From positions 62,001 through 126,000 of the forward strand of contig NZ_LRFH01000014.1 in the NCBI RefSeq assembly GCF_001641825.1: a stretch of 64,000 nt of DNA, in the 5' to 3' direction. Below the pieces are notes generated by a model. That model made no database searches. It was not told the DNA's origin and worked only from the letters and a program-made list of their open reading frames with translations. Origin of the DNA: Guyparkeria sp. WRN-7. Its GTDB lineage: Bacteria; Pseudomonadota; Gammaproteobacteria; Halothiobacillales; Halothiobacillaceae. The position numbers and the translations under genes were made by a program. Positions 1 to 8,216 of the stretch are shown here, piece by piece; positions within the stretch are counted from its first letter, which is position 1; every line of letters begins with the position of its first letter.

Positions 1-1647
1 GGCGGGATGGAGCTGGTCCGCTTCGACACCCATCAGGAGCTGACACGGGCCCTGGTGGTGGGCGAGATCGACGCGCTGGTGCAGAACCTCTCCAACATCA
101 ACCACATCATCAAGCAGCGCGCCTACACCAATATCCGCATCGCCGGTGAACTGAACCTTCCCGGTCTGGGCGTGGAAGACCTGCGTTTTGGCAGCAACGC
201 CCGCCAGCCCGCGCTCAACTCGATTCTCCAGAAGGGATTGAGCGACGTCACGCCCCAGGAATGGGAAAGCCTGACGGCCAAGTGGCTGGACGTGCGCAAC
301 CTGGAACCGGCAACGGGCATCCGCCTGACTGCAGCGGAGCGCGCCTACCTGGAACAGGAAGGCCCGATCGACATCTGCATCGATCCCAACTGGATGCCCT
401 TCGAGCGCTTCAACGAAAACGGCGACTACGAAGGCATCAGCGCGGATTACTTCGCCCTGTTCGAAAAGACGCTCTCTGCCGAATTCCGCCCGGTGACCAC
501 CGAGACATGGACGCAGTCGGTCGAGTATCTGCAAGCGGGCAAATGCGACCTGTTCAGCCTCGCCATGCGCACCCCCAAGCGGGAGGAATACCTCGACTTC
601 ACCGACAGCTACATCAAGACCCCGCTGGTGATCGCCACCCGGGCGGACGTGGCCTTCATCAACGACGTCGGCGACCTGCAGGGCCGCAAGATCGCCATCC
701 CGGCGCTGTACGCGTTTGCCGAACTCCTCGAGAACGATTACCCCGAACTTGACCTGATCGCGGTGGAAGACATCGACGCCGGGCTCGACAAGGTGCGCAG
801 TGGCGAGGTGTTCGGCTACATCGGCACGCTCGCCACCATCGGCTACAAGCTGCAGACCGAATACACCGGCGATTTGCGCATCACCGGCGACACCGGCAAG
901 TCATGGGACCTGGGGGTGGCCGTGCGAGAGGACCGCCCGGTCCTTTACGGCATCATGGAGAAGGCGGTCGCCAGCATCACCGAACAAGAGCGGCGCAGCA
1001 TCAACAACAAGTGGATAGCCATCCGCTACCAGGAACGGGTCGACTACACCCTGCTGTGGCAAGTGGTCGGCTTCTTCGTCGTGGTGCTGCTGATCGGAGC
1101 GCTCGTGTATCTCAAGCAGGCCAGCCTGAAACGAAAACTCGAAGCCGCCTATCAACAGGCCGAGCGGCTGGCGGTGACCGACAAGCTCACCGGCATATAC
1201 AACCGCCACCGGCTCGACCAGGTGCTCGAGGAGGCGATCCACAAGGCGGAGCGTTACGACGAGGCCTTCGGCGTCATCATCCTGGATGTCGACCTGTTCA
1301 AGGAAATCAACGACCGCTTCGGCCACCGCACCGGCGATCTCGTCCTGCGCGAGTTCGTCGAGGTGCTGCGCGCCAACTGCCGCCAGACCGACATCCTCGG
1401 CCGCTGGGGCGGCGAGGAATTCCTCATCATCGCCCCGCATGCCGAGACGCATGCCCTGCTGGCCCTGGCGGAAAAACTGCGCGCGGCCATCGAAACGACT
1501 CGCTTCAGCGAAGTCGAACGGGCAACCACCAGCATCGGCGCCAGCCTCTACCGGGTCGGCGACACCCCCGACACGCTGATCAAGCGCGCCGACGACGCCC
1601 TGTACGATGCCAAGCGGCAGGGGCGGAATCGCGTCGCGTTGCGATAA
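1..1647 (+). CDS. Periplasmic-sensor diguanylate cyclase (5' truncated by the window)
   Basis: This membrane enzyme is predicted to make cyclic di-GMP from two GTP in response to a ligand bound outside the cytoplasm. The frame is open to the window edge, and the visible product begins inside the C-terminal half of a first SBP_bac_3-type binding domain, so the true start lies upstream. Counting from the first in-frame Met at base 7, a second complete SBP_bac_3 domain spans about residues 112-340, a membrane helix lies at about 350-372, and a GGDEF domain follows to the end. The active loop reads GGEEF at 468-472, and an RQTD inhibitory I-site sits five residues before it, so product feedback is expected. 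The ligand cannot be read from the sequence; the domain type usually binds amino acids or similar small solutes. Confidence 0.9.
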   Translation, partial: GGMELVRFDTHQELTRALVVGEIDALVQNLSNINHIIKQRAYTNIRIAGELNLPGLGVEDLRFGSNARQPALNSILQKGLSDVTPQEWESLTAKWLDVRNLEPATGIRLTAAERAYLEQEGPIDICIDPNWMPFERFNENGDYEGISADYFALFEKTLSAEFRPVTTETWTQSVEYLQAGKCDLFSLAMRTPKREEYLDFTDSYIKTPLVIATRADVAFINDVGDLQGRKIAIPALYAFAELLENDYPELDLIAVEDIDAGLDKVRSGEVFGYIGTLATIGYKLQTEYTGDLRITGDTGKSWDLGVAVREDRPVLYGIMEKAVASITEQERRSINNKWIAIRYQERVDYTLLWQVVGFFVVVLLIGALVYLKQASLKRKLEAAYQQAERLAVTDKLTGIYNRHRLDQVLEEAIHKAERYDEAFGVIILDVDLFKEINDRFGHRTGDLVLREFVEVLRANCRQTDILGRWGGEEFLIIAPHAETHALLALAEKLRAAIETTRFSEVERATTSIGASLYRVGDTPDTLIKRADDALYDAKRQGRNRVALR

Positions 1648-1687
1648 CCCGCGGGGAGTCACCGGCCTCCGCCTTAACCGGGTGACA

Positions 1688-1729
1688 GGCAGGCGTGGCC
1701 GCCTGCCCGCCCCAGGGCCCCTGCCCTGG
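1688..1729. terminator. Paired GC-rich hairpins between convergent genes
   Basis: Two perfect stem-loops lie in tandem between the convergent cyclase and MFS genes. The first has 8-bp arms GGCAGGCG/CGCCTGCC around TGGC (1688-1707). The second has arms CCAGGG/CCCTGG (1712-1729). There is no T tract, so a role as a bidirectional terminator is only probable. Confidence 0.4.
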
Positions 1730-3001
1730 CTAGGCGTCTTTGACCCCGGCCGTGACCGGGTCCAGCGGGTTGCCATCCGCGTCGCGGAGCTGATTGTCGT
1801 AGGCCGCCTGGAGGCCCGTGTCGCGCTCTTCCTCCTCGGGCTCCTCTTCGCCGATGGTGCGCGGGTACAGGGGTGACAGGATGGCGACCACGACACCGAT
1901 TGCCGCGAAAACGGCGAACGCGTCGGCGTAGCCGAATGCCTCGACCAGCACGCCAACAACGGGCGAGCCGATCGCCTGCCCGAGCGATACCGCGATGAAC
2001 GGCAGCACCGGGCCCAGCGACAGACGCCCGGGCAACAGGCGGATGCCGGTCATCAGGTAGAGCCCGGTCAGACTCATGTACGCCAGACCGAAGACCAGTG
2101 CGGAAAATGCCGCGAGCGGCAGCGCGTCGGGACTGGCGGCGAGCAATGCCAGGCTCGTCGACAGCATCATCAGCATCAGGGCCTGGGTGATGGGCGGGTT
2201 GTTGCGGTCGGCCAGGTCGGCGACCACGGCGCCCCCGAGGCCGGCAACACCCACCGCCAGCCACAGCCAGCCCGTGGCACCCGGCGGCAACTCACCCAGG
2301 GTGACCAACAGATCAGGCGCGAAGATCCAGTACGCGGCGGAGACGAAACCCATCAGAAAGGCGAACACCGACAGCCGCCCGAGGCGCCACCATTGCAGAC
2401 GGGTGATCGGCGGTGGCGGGGCGGCATCCGATGGCGTGACCCGCGATACCGACGGGATCACGCGCCACGTGGCCACGATGCCGATGACGGCCAGGACGGC
2501 AAAGGTCCCGTAGGCAAACCGCCAGGCATCGGCCAGGAACAGCACGGCGGGCACGGCAACCGCCACACCCACGCTGGTCCCCGCATTCATGATCGAGCTC
2601 ACGCGCCCGTGCATCGAGCGCTCCACCACCGCCTGCATGGCACCCGAGAGCGCCGGCATCATCAGGCCGGTGGAGACACCGCAAGCGAATACCCCAATGC
2701 CGAGGGACAGCGCATCCGGGGACTGGCTGATCACCAGCAGGCCACTGGCACCGAACGTCCCGGAGAGCATCGCCGTATAACGGGACCCCATACGGACCGC
2801 AAGAATCGGCGCGACCAACGAAGCCAATATGAAACTGATCAACGGCAGCGCACCGATCACACCGATCACGTCCGGCGTCAGGCCCAGATCGGCCCGGATC
2901 GGCGGCACGAACAGACCGAAGGCGAAGCGCGCCAGCCCGTAAGTGATCGCGATCAGCCCGGCACCAAACAGCGCGAACCTCATGCTGGGAGGAAACGTCA
3001 T
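1730..3001 (-). CDS. MFS transporter, YbfB/YjiJ-like
   Basis: An inner-membrane major facilitator protein of 423 residues with about 12 hydrophobic segments. The N-terminal pattern (YGLARFAFG in helix 1, then PPIRADLGL) resembles the YbfB/YjiJ branch of the superfamily, for which no substrate is firmly known. A loop of about 20 residues before the second half (near 190-210) separates the two six-helix bundles, and the C-terminus is acidic (GEEEPEEEERD). The ATG at 3001 is preceded by AAGGTGG at good spacing; an ATG seven codons later has no Shine-Dalgarno sequence. The gene stands alone, convergent with the cyclase. The substrate is unknown. Confidence 0.85.
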   Translation of the reverse strand: MTFPPSMRFALFGAGLIAITYGLARFAFGLFVPPIRADLGLTPDVIGVIGALPLISFILASLVAPILAVRMGSRYTAMLSGTFGASGLLVISQSPDALSLGIGVFACGVSTGLMMPALSGAMQAVVERSMHGRVSSIMNAGTSVGVAVAVPAVLFLADAWRFAYGTFAVLAVIGIVATWRVIPSVSRVTPSDAAPPPPITRLQWWRLGRLSVFAFLMGFVSAAYWIFAPDLLVTLGELPPGATGWLWLAVGVAGLGGAVVADLADRNNPPITQALMLMMLSTSLALLAASPDALPLAAFSALVFGLAYMSLTGLYLMTGIRLLPGRLSLGPVLPFIAVSLGQAIGSPVVGVLVEAFGYADAFAVFAAIGVVVAILSPLYPRTIGEEEPEEEERDTGLQAAYDNQLRDADGNPLDPVTAGVKDA

Positions 3002-3169
3002 CTCTGGCCCACCTTGCTCGTAACGAGAATGTCGGCCCGCGGGCCGTCCCGACGCGAAAACACGAGACTAGAGCCTAGGCTGCCATCCTGCGTGCTTCAA
3101 ACGAGTGGCTGGCTTACGAGAATGTTTCTCCCTTTCCCCCTGCAGGGCCTAGCCGCAAATGGATTGCGA

Positions 3170-3480
3170 TCCGGTGGTTTTCAGGCAAGGCGGAGAGGAC
3201 GCCTTCAGACAGAAGTGGATCGGTTTCGGGCGTTTGTTTCGCTTGGCGATTTCGATCACGCCGCGCTGCCAACGCCCGAGGCACTTTCTATTGCTTGTCC
3301 AATAGAAAGTCCCCAAAGACAAGGACACCCCGGCGCCTTGGCCCTTCGGGCTCCCCTCGTCACCGCCGGGTTGCGAACGGGTCGGTTCGACGCGACCTCC
3401 TGTCGCGGCGAACCTCTTGGCGGCGTCCATGCCGCCAAGACCCTGCAACCCGACGCAGACGAGGCAAGGCGCAAGGGGCC
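3170..3480 (-). repeat. Hairpin-rich dispersed repeat, copy A
   Basis: Read on the minus strand, this stretch aligns over its length with the plus strand of 3700-3975, so the two form an inverted pair. It carries three perfect stem-loops: 3283-3310 (11-bp arms around a 6-nt loop), 3391-3407 (CGCGAC/GTCGCG) and 3416-3439 (9-bp arms CTTGGCGGC/GCCGCCAAG). The same three hairpins occur in the same order in copy B, and two of them differ in sequence yet stay paired. Reading frames of more than 60 codons cross it in several frames, but none has a credible start or recognisable product. I see no terminal repeats or transposase. Confidence 0.75.
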
Positions 3481-3582
3481 CCGAGGAGTACCAACTGAGG
3501 AACCCTTAGCGAGAAAGCACTTCGGTTACTTGATTGAATGCACCGGCTTTCGCAGCCAAGCTGCCGCACCCACAACAAACCT

Positions 3583-3626
3583 CCTCTGGGAGCGAGCCCT
3601 GCTCGCGAAACGCGCCAACGGCGCGT
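3583..3626. repeat. REP-like tandem hairpins
   Basis: Between the two large repeat copies lies a short unit, TGGGAGCGAGCCCTGCTCG followed by CGAA, with the stem GCGAGC/GCTCGC (3592-3606). Immediately after it comes a second stem, CGCGCC/GGCGCG (3611-3626). The layout resembles pseudomonad REP elements (GGGAGCGAGC..GCTCGCGAA). Only one unit is visible in the window, so assignment as a REP family member is an inference from sequence resemblance. Confidence 0.45.
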
Positions 3627-3699
3627 GCCCAACCCTAAGCCGCACCAAACCAATTGTTCGTGGCAACAAACCATCAGACGCGAAAGTCCCCTTCGCCCT

Positions 3700-3975
3700 T
3701 GCCGAGCGGCCGGGGTGCCGCAGGGACGGCGCCACAAGGACGTGGCGCCGAGATCCGCCGCGACACGACGTCGCGTCGAACCGTGCCCGTCCGCGGCACC
3801 CCGGACGGGAGGGAAGCCCGCAGGGCCCAGGCGAGGGGTGCCCTTCTCTTTCGGCCCTTTCTCTTGGGCAAGCAAGAGAAAGGGCCTCGCGCGCTTGGCA
3901 ACGAGGCCCAACCAAGATTGCCCAGCCGATCAAGCGTGCGAAACCAAAGTTGGTCAAAATAAGGACCGACCGCCT
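3700..3975 (+). repeat. Hairpin-rich dispersed repeat, copy B
   Basis: This is the inverted partner of 3170-3480. Its hairpins are at 3728-3749 (GGCGCCAC/GTGGCGCC around AAGGAC), 3759-3775 (CGCGAC/GTCGCG) and 3853-3886 (14-bp arms around GGCAAG). Blocks outside the stems also match copy A, for example GTCGCGTCGAACCG and the GAGGGG-TGTCCTT type motif before the long hairpin. Identity fades past about 3930, although a CGAAACC block and a C/T-rich end are still recognisable. It ends just before the stop codon of the next minus-strand gene, so it could also act as that gene's 3' end structure. Confidence 0.75.
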
Positions 3976-3996
3976 TCCCAGAGCTCCTAGCGTGCT

Positions 3997-4461
3997 TTAA
4001 CCGAAAAGCCCCACTGCACCCAGGGCGCTTCCCGCAACAAAAAAGAAAAACGACAGGTACGGAAAAACGTAGTCCGAAAAGCCGCCCTGGGACCTCTTTT
4101 CATCGTCTTCAACCATAGAGTCCCAAGCCTTTCTTCCCGAATAGTAAAGGTGAGCATCGCTTTTCCATGACCTAAATAACCTCGCCATGAAATGATAAAT
4201 TCTGGCTGTTGCGACGCCCACGAAAAAGACACCAAGGGCAAAGCTAGTTAATGACAACTTAGCCCAAAATATGTTCACAGCGTTTGGCGCCGCACCCAAA
4301 AAACCAAGCGTGGCAATAGCCCCGCCCGAGTTGGTCATGAACAAGTACTTTAGAGCCCTCTCTCCCCACTCTTTTTCCAAGTGATACAACTGAGACCAAC
4401 GCCGAGATATATGCGCCTCTCGACGCTCGCGCATCAAGTCAGCATCCAGGTTTTTTGTCAT
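3997..4461 (-). CDS. Small membrane protein of unknown function
   Basis: I do not recognise a family. The product of 154 residues has a charged N-terminus (about 1-40, predicted cytoplasmic helix) and three hydrophobic segments at roughly residues 42-60, 66-88 and 130-152. Base composition is clearly more A/T-rich than the surrounding genes, as in its upstream neighbour, which ends 39 bases before this start. The ATG at 4461 lacks a strong Shine-Dalgarno sequence. A TTG at 4485 would add eight residues and has GAGG upstream, so the start is uncertain. It is probably co-transcribed with the lipoprotein gene, and the pair looks acquired. Confidence 0.6.
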   Translation of the reverse strand: MTKNLDADLMRERREAHISRRWSQLYHLEKEWGERALKYLFMTNSGGAIATLGFLGAAPNAVNIFWAKLSLTSFALGVFFVGVATARIYHFMARLFRSWKSDAHLYYSGRKAWDSMVEDDEKRSQGGFSDYVFPYLSFFFFVAGSALGAVGLFG

Positions 4462-4500
4462 ACCAACACCAAACAGCCAAATCAATATCGAGGCCGAACC

Positions 4501-4872
4501 TCATCCGCCCCAGTGCTTTTGTATTACATAAGAAAATCCATATTTCTCTTTATTATGCTCAACAACTCGGTCTAAATTAAAAGGACTCACCCGCCTGAAG
4601 TTATTTGCCCCCATGCAGTTTGCATAAGTCTGGTAAAAACTCCTCATTGACCGGAAGCCGGCATCCATGCCCCGCTGCCTAACGAAAGACATGCAATACT
4701 CGTCAACTTTCTCCCAGTGCATCTTGAAGGATTCAGCATTTGTAGAATAGAACCCAGACTTATCCACCATCTCGAAGTATTGATCTGGAGGACCACTGAC
4801 ATTATTATTTGAGGCACAACCTGACAGAATGGAAAATAGGGCAATTACAAAAAAAACAAATCTATAAACCAT
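4501..4872 (-). CDS. Small predicted lipoprotein of unknown function
   Basis: The 123-residue product begins with a typical lipoprotein signal: a short positive start, a hydrophobic core and the lipobox LSGC with the lipidated Cys at 19. The mature part has two further Cys (in EYCMSF and ANCMGA) and no domain I recognise. A strong Shine-Dalgarno sequence (GGAGGA) precedes the ATG. Codon use and base composition are A/T-rich compared with flanking genes, as in the membrane-protein gene just downstream. Asn after Cys at +3 (CASN) gives no clear sorting-to-inner-membrane signal, so the outer membrane is the likelier site. Confidence 0.65.
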   Translation of the reverse strand: MVYRFVFFVIALFSILSGCASNNNVSGPPDQYFEMVDKSGFYSTNAESFKMHWEKVDEYCMSFVRQRGMDAGFRSMRSFYQTYANCMGANNFRRVSPFNLDRVVEHNKEKYGFSYVIQKHWGG

Positions 4873-4909
4873 GCTTCCTCCAATAGGGTTAAACCGTTTT
4901 TTTCACCTC

Positions 4910-5347
4910 TCATTCATGAGCCACACCGTCTGCGCCGGTGAATAATTCGTCAATCAACGGCTCAATCTTGCTACGCGTCGGCCCGAACTTGTCCATCCGG
5001 CCACCACCGTTGCGCGCATCGTAGGTCGCACGCCCCTCAAGACCCTCGCGGTCGTAGACCTGGATATCAGCGTAGGAGAGGTACATCGCCATGTCCCAGC
5101 GTCAGTTGGCGGTGTGCTCGAGGTAGTGGGAGCAGCCAACCGGGCGCTCGCCCCGGTACACCTCGGTATACAGGCCCTACTCCTCGATCAGTTCGCAGAC
5201 GGCTGACTCGAAGCCGTCCATCAGCACGCCGGGGTTGGGCTCGACGCAGATGCGCTCGATGTCGTTGTCGGCGACCAGCTCGACGGTCTGGGTAATGGAG
5301 CAGCCGCACAGGCCGAGGCCAGCAAAGAGTTTCGCTTGCGGTGACAT
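4910..5347 (-). pseudogene. Sbal_3080-type lipoprotein gene with two in-frame stop codons
   Basis: One continuous frame from an ATG with a perfect AGGAGGTG site encodes a lipoprotein signal (LCGC, Cys16), then blocks ICVEPNP, RWDMAMYLSYADIQVYD and KFGPTRSKIEPLIDELF. I recognise these as the Sbal_3080 lipoprotein family. The frame is interrupted by TAG at 5177-5179 and by TGA between TAN and RWDM (about 5103-5105), where relatives carry an aromatic or Arg residue. Both are single transitions from sense codons (CAG or TGG), and no frameshift is needed. The intact start site and frame imply recent loss. Translation would stop after about 56 codons. Confidence 0.65.
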
Positions 5348-5451
5348 GACACCTCCTTGGTCGGTGGTCATTCCTTGTGGGGCATTAGACCCCGAATGTG
5401 CATGGTCGCATGTTTGAAAGGCTGCATACGGCACCCGACTCGGGCGCCCAC

Positions 5452-5501
5452 ACAAACAAAAGGCCAGCGCCCGGCGGGCTCATCCCCGCTCGGCACGCTG
5501 G
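5452..5501 (-). terminator. Predicted terminator of the ectoine operon
   Basis: On the minus strand, arms CCAGCG/CGCTGG (5464-5469 and 5496-5501) enclose an inner CGGG/CCCG stem. They are followed by the T-rich run CTTTTGTTTGT. It lies 40 bases past the doeC stop, and no other terminator-like structure is visible there. Confidence 0.55.
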
Positions 5502-5538
5502 TCCTTCTCTTGCAGCTTCCGGCTGTCAGCATCAGACT

Positions 5539-6915
5539 CTAGCCTGTCTTAGGCCCCACCCAGACCTGCTGCGCATTGACGAACATCTTGATGCCGTGCG
5601 GGCCGAGTTCGCGGCCGTAGCCGGAGTGCTTGACGCCGCCGCTGGGCAGGCGTGGGTCGGTCTTGACGATGCCGTTGATGGAAACCTGGCCGGCCTCGAT
5701 GTCGCGGGCCATGTGGATGGCCTTGGGCACGTCGCTGGTCCAGATGGCGGCCCCCAGGCCGTACTGGGTGCTGTTGGCCATTTCCATCGCCTCGTCGCAG
5801 TCCCTCGCGCAGATAGCGGTGGCCAGCGGGCCGAAGGTTTCCTCGCAGAAGGCGACCATGGAGTCGTCGACGTCGGCCAGCAGCGTGACCGGGTAGAAGT
5901 AGCCGTCGCCCTTGGGCATCTCGCCGCCGATCAGGCAGCGCGCACCGGCGTCGATGGTCTCGACCACCTGGCGGTGGAGGTTGTCGCGAAGGTCGGCGCG
6001 GGCGATCGGACCGACGTCGGTGCTCTCCTCGCGCGGGTCGCCCATCTTCAGTTTCGCGAAGCGCTCCTTGAGCATCTTGAGGAACGGCTCGTAGACCGAT
6101 TCCTCGACGATGATGCGCTTGGCCGCGATGCACGACTGGCCGGCGTTGATGATCCGCGAGAGCACCACCGTGTCGGCGGCGGCCTCCAGATCGGCGTCCG
6201 CCAGCACGATCACCGGATCGGAGCCGCCCAGCTCCAGTACCGCCGGCTTGATGTGCCGGGCGGCGGTGGAGGCGACGATCGAGCCGGCGCGGTCGGAACC
6301 GGTGAACGAGACGGCGCGCACGCATTCGTGCTGGATGGCGCCGGCGATGTCCTCGGTTTGCAGCGGCAGGTTCTGGAACACGCCCTGCGGGAAGCCGGCC
6401 TTCTCGAACGACTCGGCGATCCCCGCCGCGCAGGCCGGCACGTGGGCGTCATGCTTCATCACGCAGGTATTGCCGGCCATCAGCGCCGGGGCGGCAAAGC
6501 GGAAGGCGAGCCAGAACGGCGCGTTCCACGGCAGGATGCCCAGCACCGTGCCGATCGGCAGGTACTGCACGTAGCTGACCGTGGCGTCCGAGTCGATCAT
6601 CTCGGTGGCGAGATAGTTTTCGGCGTTGTCGGCGTAGTGCTCGGCGCACCAGGCCGCCTTGTCGACCTCGCCACGCGCCTCGCGGATGGGCTTGCCCATC
6701 TCGTCGGTCATCAAGAGGGCCAGTCGCTCGCGGTCGTCGCGCATCACCTGGGCCACGCGCCGCAGCAGGTCGGCCCGCTCGGCGAAGCTGGTCTTGCGCC
6801 AGTCCCGGTAGGCCGCCTCGCTGCGCTCGAGCACGGTCTCGCGCTGGGCGGGGTCCATGACCGGGAATTCGTGCAGTCGCTGGCCGTTGGTCGGGTTGAT
6901 GACGGTCTGGGTCAT
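5539..6915 (-). CDS. doeC: Aldehyde dehydrogenase, probable aspartate-semialdehyde dehydrogenase of ectoine catabolism
   Basis: An NAD(P)-dependent aldehyde dehydrogenase of 458 residues, full length for the succinate-semialdehyde dehydrogenase-like group. The general base Glu lies in LELGGSDP and the catalytic Cys in NAGQSCIAAKR, with EETFGP and the C-terminal PSGGVKHSGYG also present. By sequence alone it could be gabD/sad. Its start overlaps the doeA stop by four bases and it closes an operon of three other ectoine-degradation genes. The best reading is therefore DoeC, which oxidises aspartate semialdehyde to aspartate as the last step of the pathway. Substrate preference is inferred from context. 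Confidence 0.75.
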   Translation of the reverse strand: MTQTVINPTNGQRLHEFPVMDPAQRETVLERSEAAYRDWRKTSFAERADLLRRVAQVMRDDRERLALLMTDEMGKPIREARGEVDKAAWCAEHYADNAENYLATEMIDSDATVSYVQYLPIGTVLGILPWNAPFWLAFRFAAPALMAGNTCVMKHDAHVPACAAGIAESFEKAGFPQGVFQNLPLQTEDIAGAIQHECVRAVSFTGSDRAGSIVASTAARHIKPAVLELGGSDPVIVLADADLEAAADTVVLSRIINAGQSCIAAKRIIVEESVYEPFLKMLKERFAKLKMGDPREESTDVGPIARADLRDNLHRQVVETIDAGARCLIGGEMPKGDGYFYPVTLLADVDDSMVAFCEETFGPLATAICARDCDEAMEMANSTQYGLGAAIWTSDVPKAIHMARDIEAGQVSINGIVKTDPRLPSGGVKHSGYGRELGPHGIKMFVNAQQVWVGPKTG

Positions 6916-8213
6916 GAGGCGCGGGTCTCCTTGGAGTGCTTCTGCTCCGGCTTGGTCTTCGAATCGGACGCGGACTTCGCTTTCTTCTCACCGCCATCGG
7001 CGTTGAGCAGCTCGATCTTGGGCTCGTCGGGGATCTCGCGCTTGGCCTCCTCACGCTTGACGGTGAAGTCCTGGTCGAGCGAGAAGAACGACTCGCAGCC
7101 GTCCTTGGTGATGTAGATGGTGTCGGAGATGCCGCAAGTCTTGTCACCGTCCACGCCCCAGGCCCAGGGAATGATGTGGAAGGTCATGCCCTCGCGCAGC
7201 ACGGTCTTGTCGCCGTGCATCAGGCTGAGGATGTAGCCCTCGTCCCAGCTGGGCGGGAAGGCGATGCCGATCGAGTAGCCCGAACGGGTGATCAGCTTGC
7301 CGTGGGCATCGTCGACCGTCATCACCGAGCGCACCAGGTTGTCGGCATCCGAGACGGTGACTCCCGGGCGGATCAGCCCCTTGACCCGTTCGAGCGCCTC
7401 CTTCATCCGCTCCTGCGCCTTCCACATCAGGTCGGTGGGCTCGCCCAGCACGGCGGTACGCATCATCGCGGTGTGGTAGCGGCGATAGCAGCCGGCAACC
7501 TCGAGGAAGACGTGCTCGCCCGGCTTGACCACGCGCCCTTCCCAGGTGGCGTGGCCGATCATGGTGCGCGGCCCGGAGGTGACGTAGGGCATCACCGCCG
7601 GGGGCTCGCCGCCGGCGCGGAACATGCCGGCGCTGATCTCCGCACCGATCTCGTTTTCGGTCACACCGGCCTTGCAGGCCTCCAGCCCCGCCTTCATGCC
7701 CGCCTCGGTGGCGATGGCCGCACGGCGCATGATCTCGATCTCGTGCTTGGACTTGGTCCGGCGGCCGCACTCGACGATACCGAAGCAGTCCAGCAGCTTC
7801 GCCCCGGTCAGCGTGGTGTGCAGCGCGTCCTGCTGGTAGGCCGGGAAGAAGTAGCTGTTGCGCTCGTAGCCGATGTACTTGTTCGCCAGACCGAACTCCT
7901 TCAGGGAGGAGACCAGCATCTGGATGGCATCGCCCGTGTCCGGGTACGGCCGGGTGATCTCCACCCAGGTCCGCGCATGGACGTTGGACTCCTCCATGGT
8001 GCGGGTGATCATGAACGGCTCGTCATCGAGCGGCACCACCAGCGCCTGGAAGAACGAGTACCCCGTCGTCTGGTAGTCGGTGAGGTACATCAGGTTCTCG
8101 GGGTCGGTGATGATCACCGCGTCGAGCAACCGTTCGGCCATGCGCATGCGCAGCTCGCCGAGCCGGCGCTCGTATTCCTCCATCGGGAACGTCATGTCGT
8201 CACGTTGGCGCAT
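6912..8213 (-). CDS. doeA: Ectoine hydrolase (M24 peptidase fold)
   Basis: The 433-residue product has the creatinase-like N-terminal domain (about 1-150) and the pita-bread M24 domain (about 155-400) of DoeA, which opens the ectoine ring to N-alpha-acetyl-diaminobutyrate. Typical blocks are VECGRRTKSKHEIEIMRRAA, PYVTSGPRTMIGHATWEGR and FHIIPWAWG. DoeA proteins are M24 enzymes without the usual metal ligand set. The ATG at 8213 has GGAGGG seven bases upstream, three bases past the doeD stop; the next Met (codon 7) has none. The last ~35 residues form a Lys/Ser-rich tail that I do not recall from other DoeA proteins. The neighbours doeD, doeB2 and doeC support the call. Confidence 0.85.
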   Translation of the reverse strand: MRQRDDMTFPMEEYERRLGELRMRMAERLLDAVIITDPENLMYLTDYQTTGYSFFQALVVPLDDEPFMITRTMEESNVHARTWVEITRPYPDTGDAIQMLVSSLKEFGLANKYIGYERNSYFFPAYQQDALHTTLTGAKLLDCFGIVECGRRTKSKHEIEIMRRAAIATEAGMKAGLEACKAGVTENEIGAEISAGMFRAGGEPPAVMPYVTSGPRTMIGHATWEGRVVKPGEHVFLEVAGCYRRYHTAMMRTAVLGEPTDLMWKAQERMKEALERVKGLIRPGVTVSDADNLVRSVMTVDDAHGKLITRSGYSIGIAFPPSWDEGYILSLMHGDKTVLREGMTFHIIPWAWGVDGDKTCGISDTIYITKDGCESFFSLDQDFTVKREEAKREIPDEPKIELLNADGGEKKAKSASDSKTKPEQKHSKETRAS

Positions 8214-8216
8214 GGG

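Noticed and set aside
3060-3100. AGCCTAGGCT palindrome upstream of the first MFS gene as an operator
   Set aside because: It is short (10 bp), near a GC palindrome of similar size, and no promoter boxes are associated with it; chance occurrence is likely.
3149-3962. Several open frames of 60-180 codons within the repeat region
   Set aside because: They occur on both strands and in several frames, follow the hairpins rather than codon structure, and the two repeat copies differ by changes that keep base pairing, not protein.
4910-5347. Reading the TAG and TGA of the Sbal_3080-type gene as pyrrolysine or selenocysteine codons
   Set aside because: No recoding structure is seen after the TGA, the family does not use these residues at those places, and simple transitions explain both.
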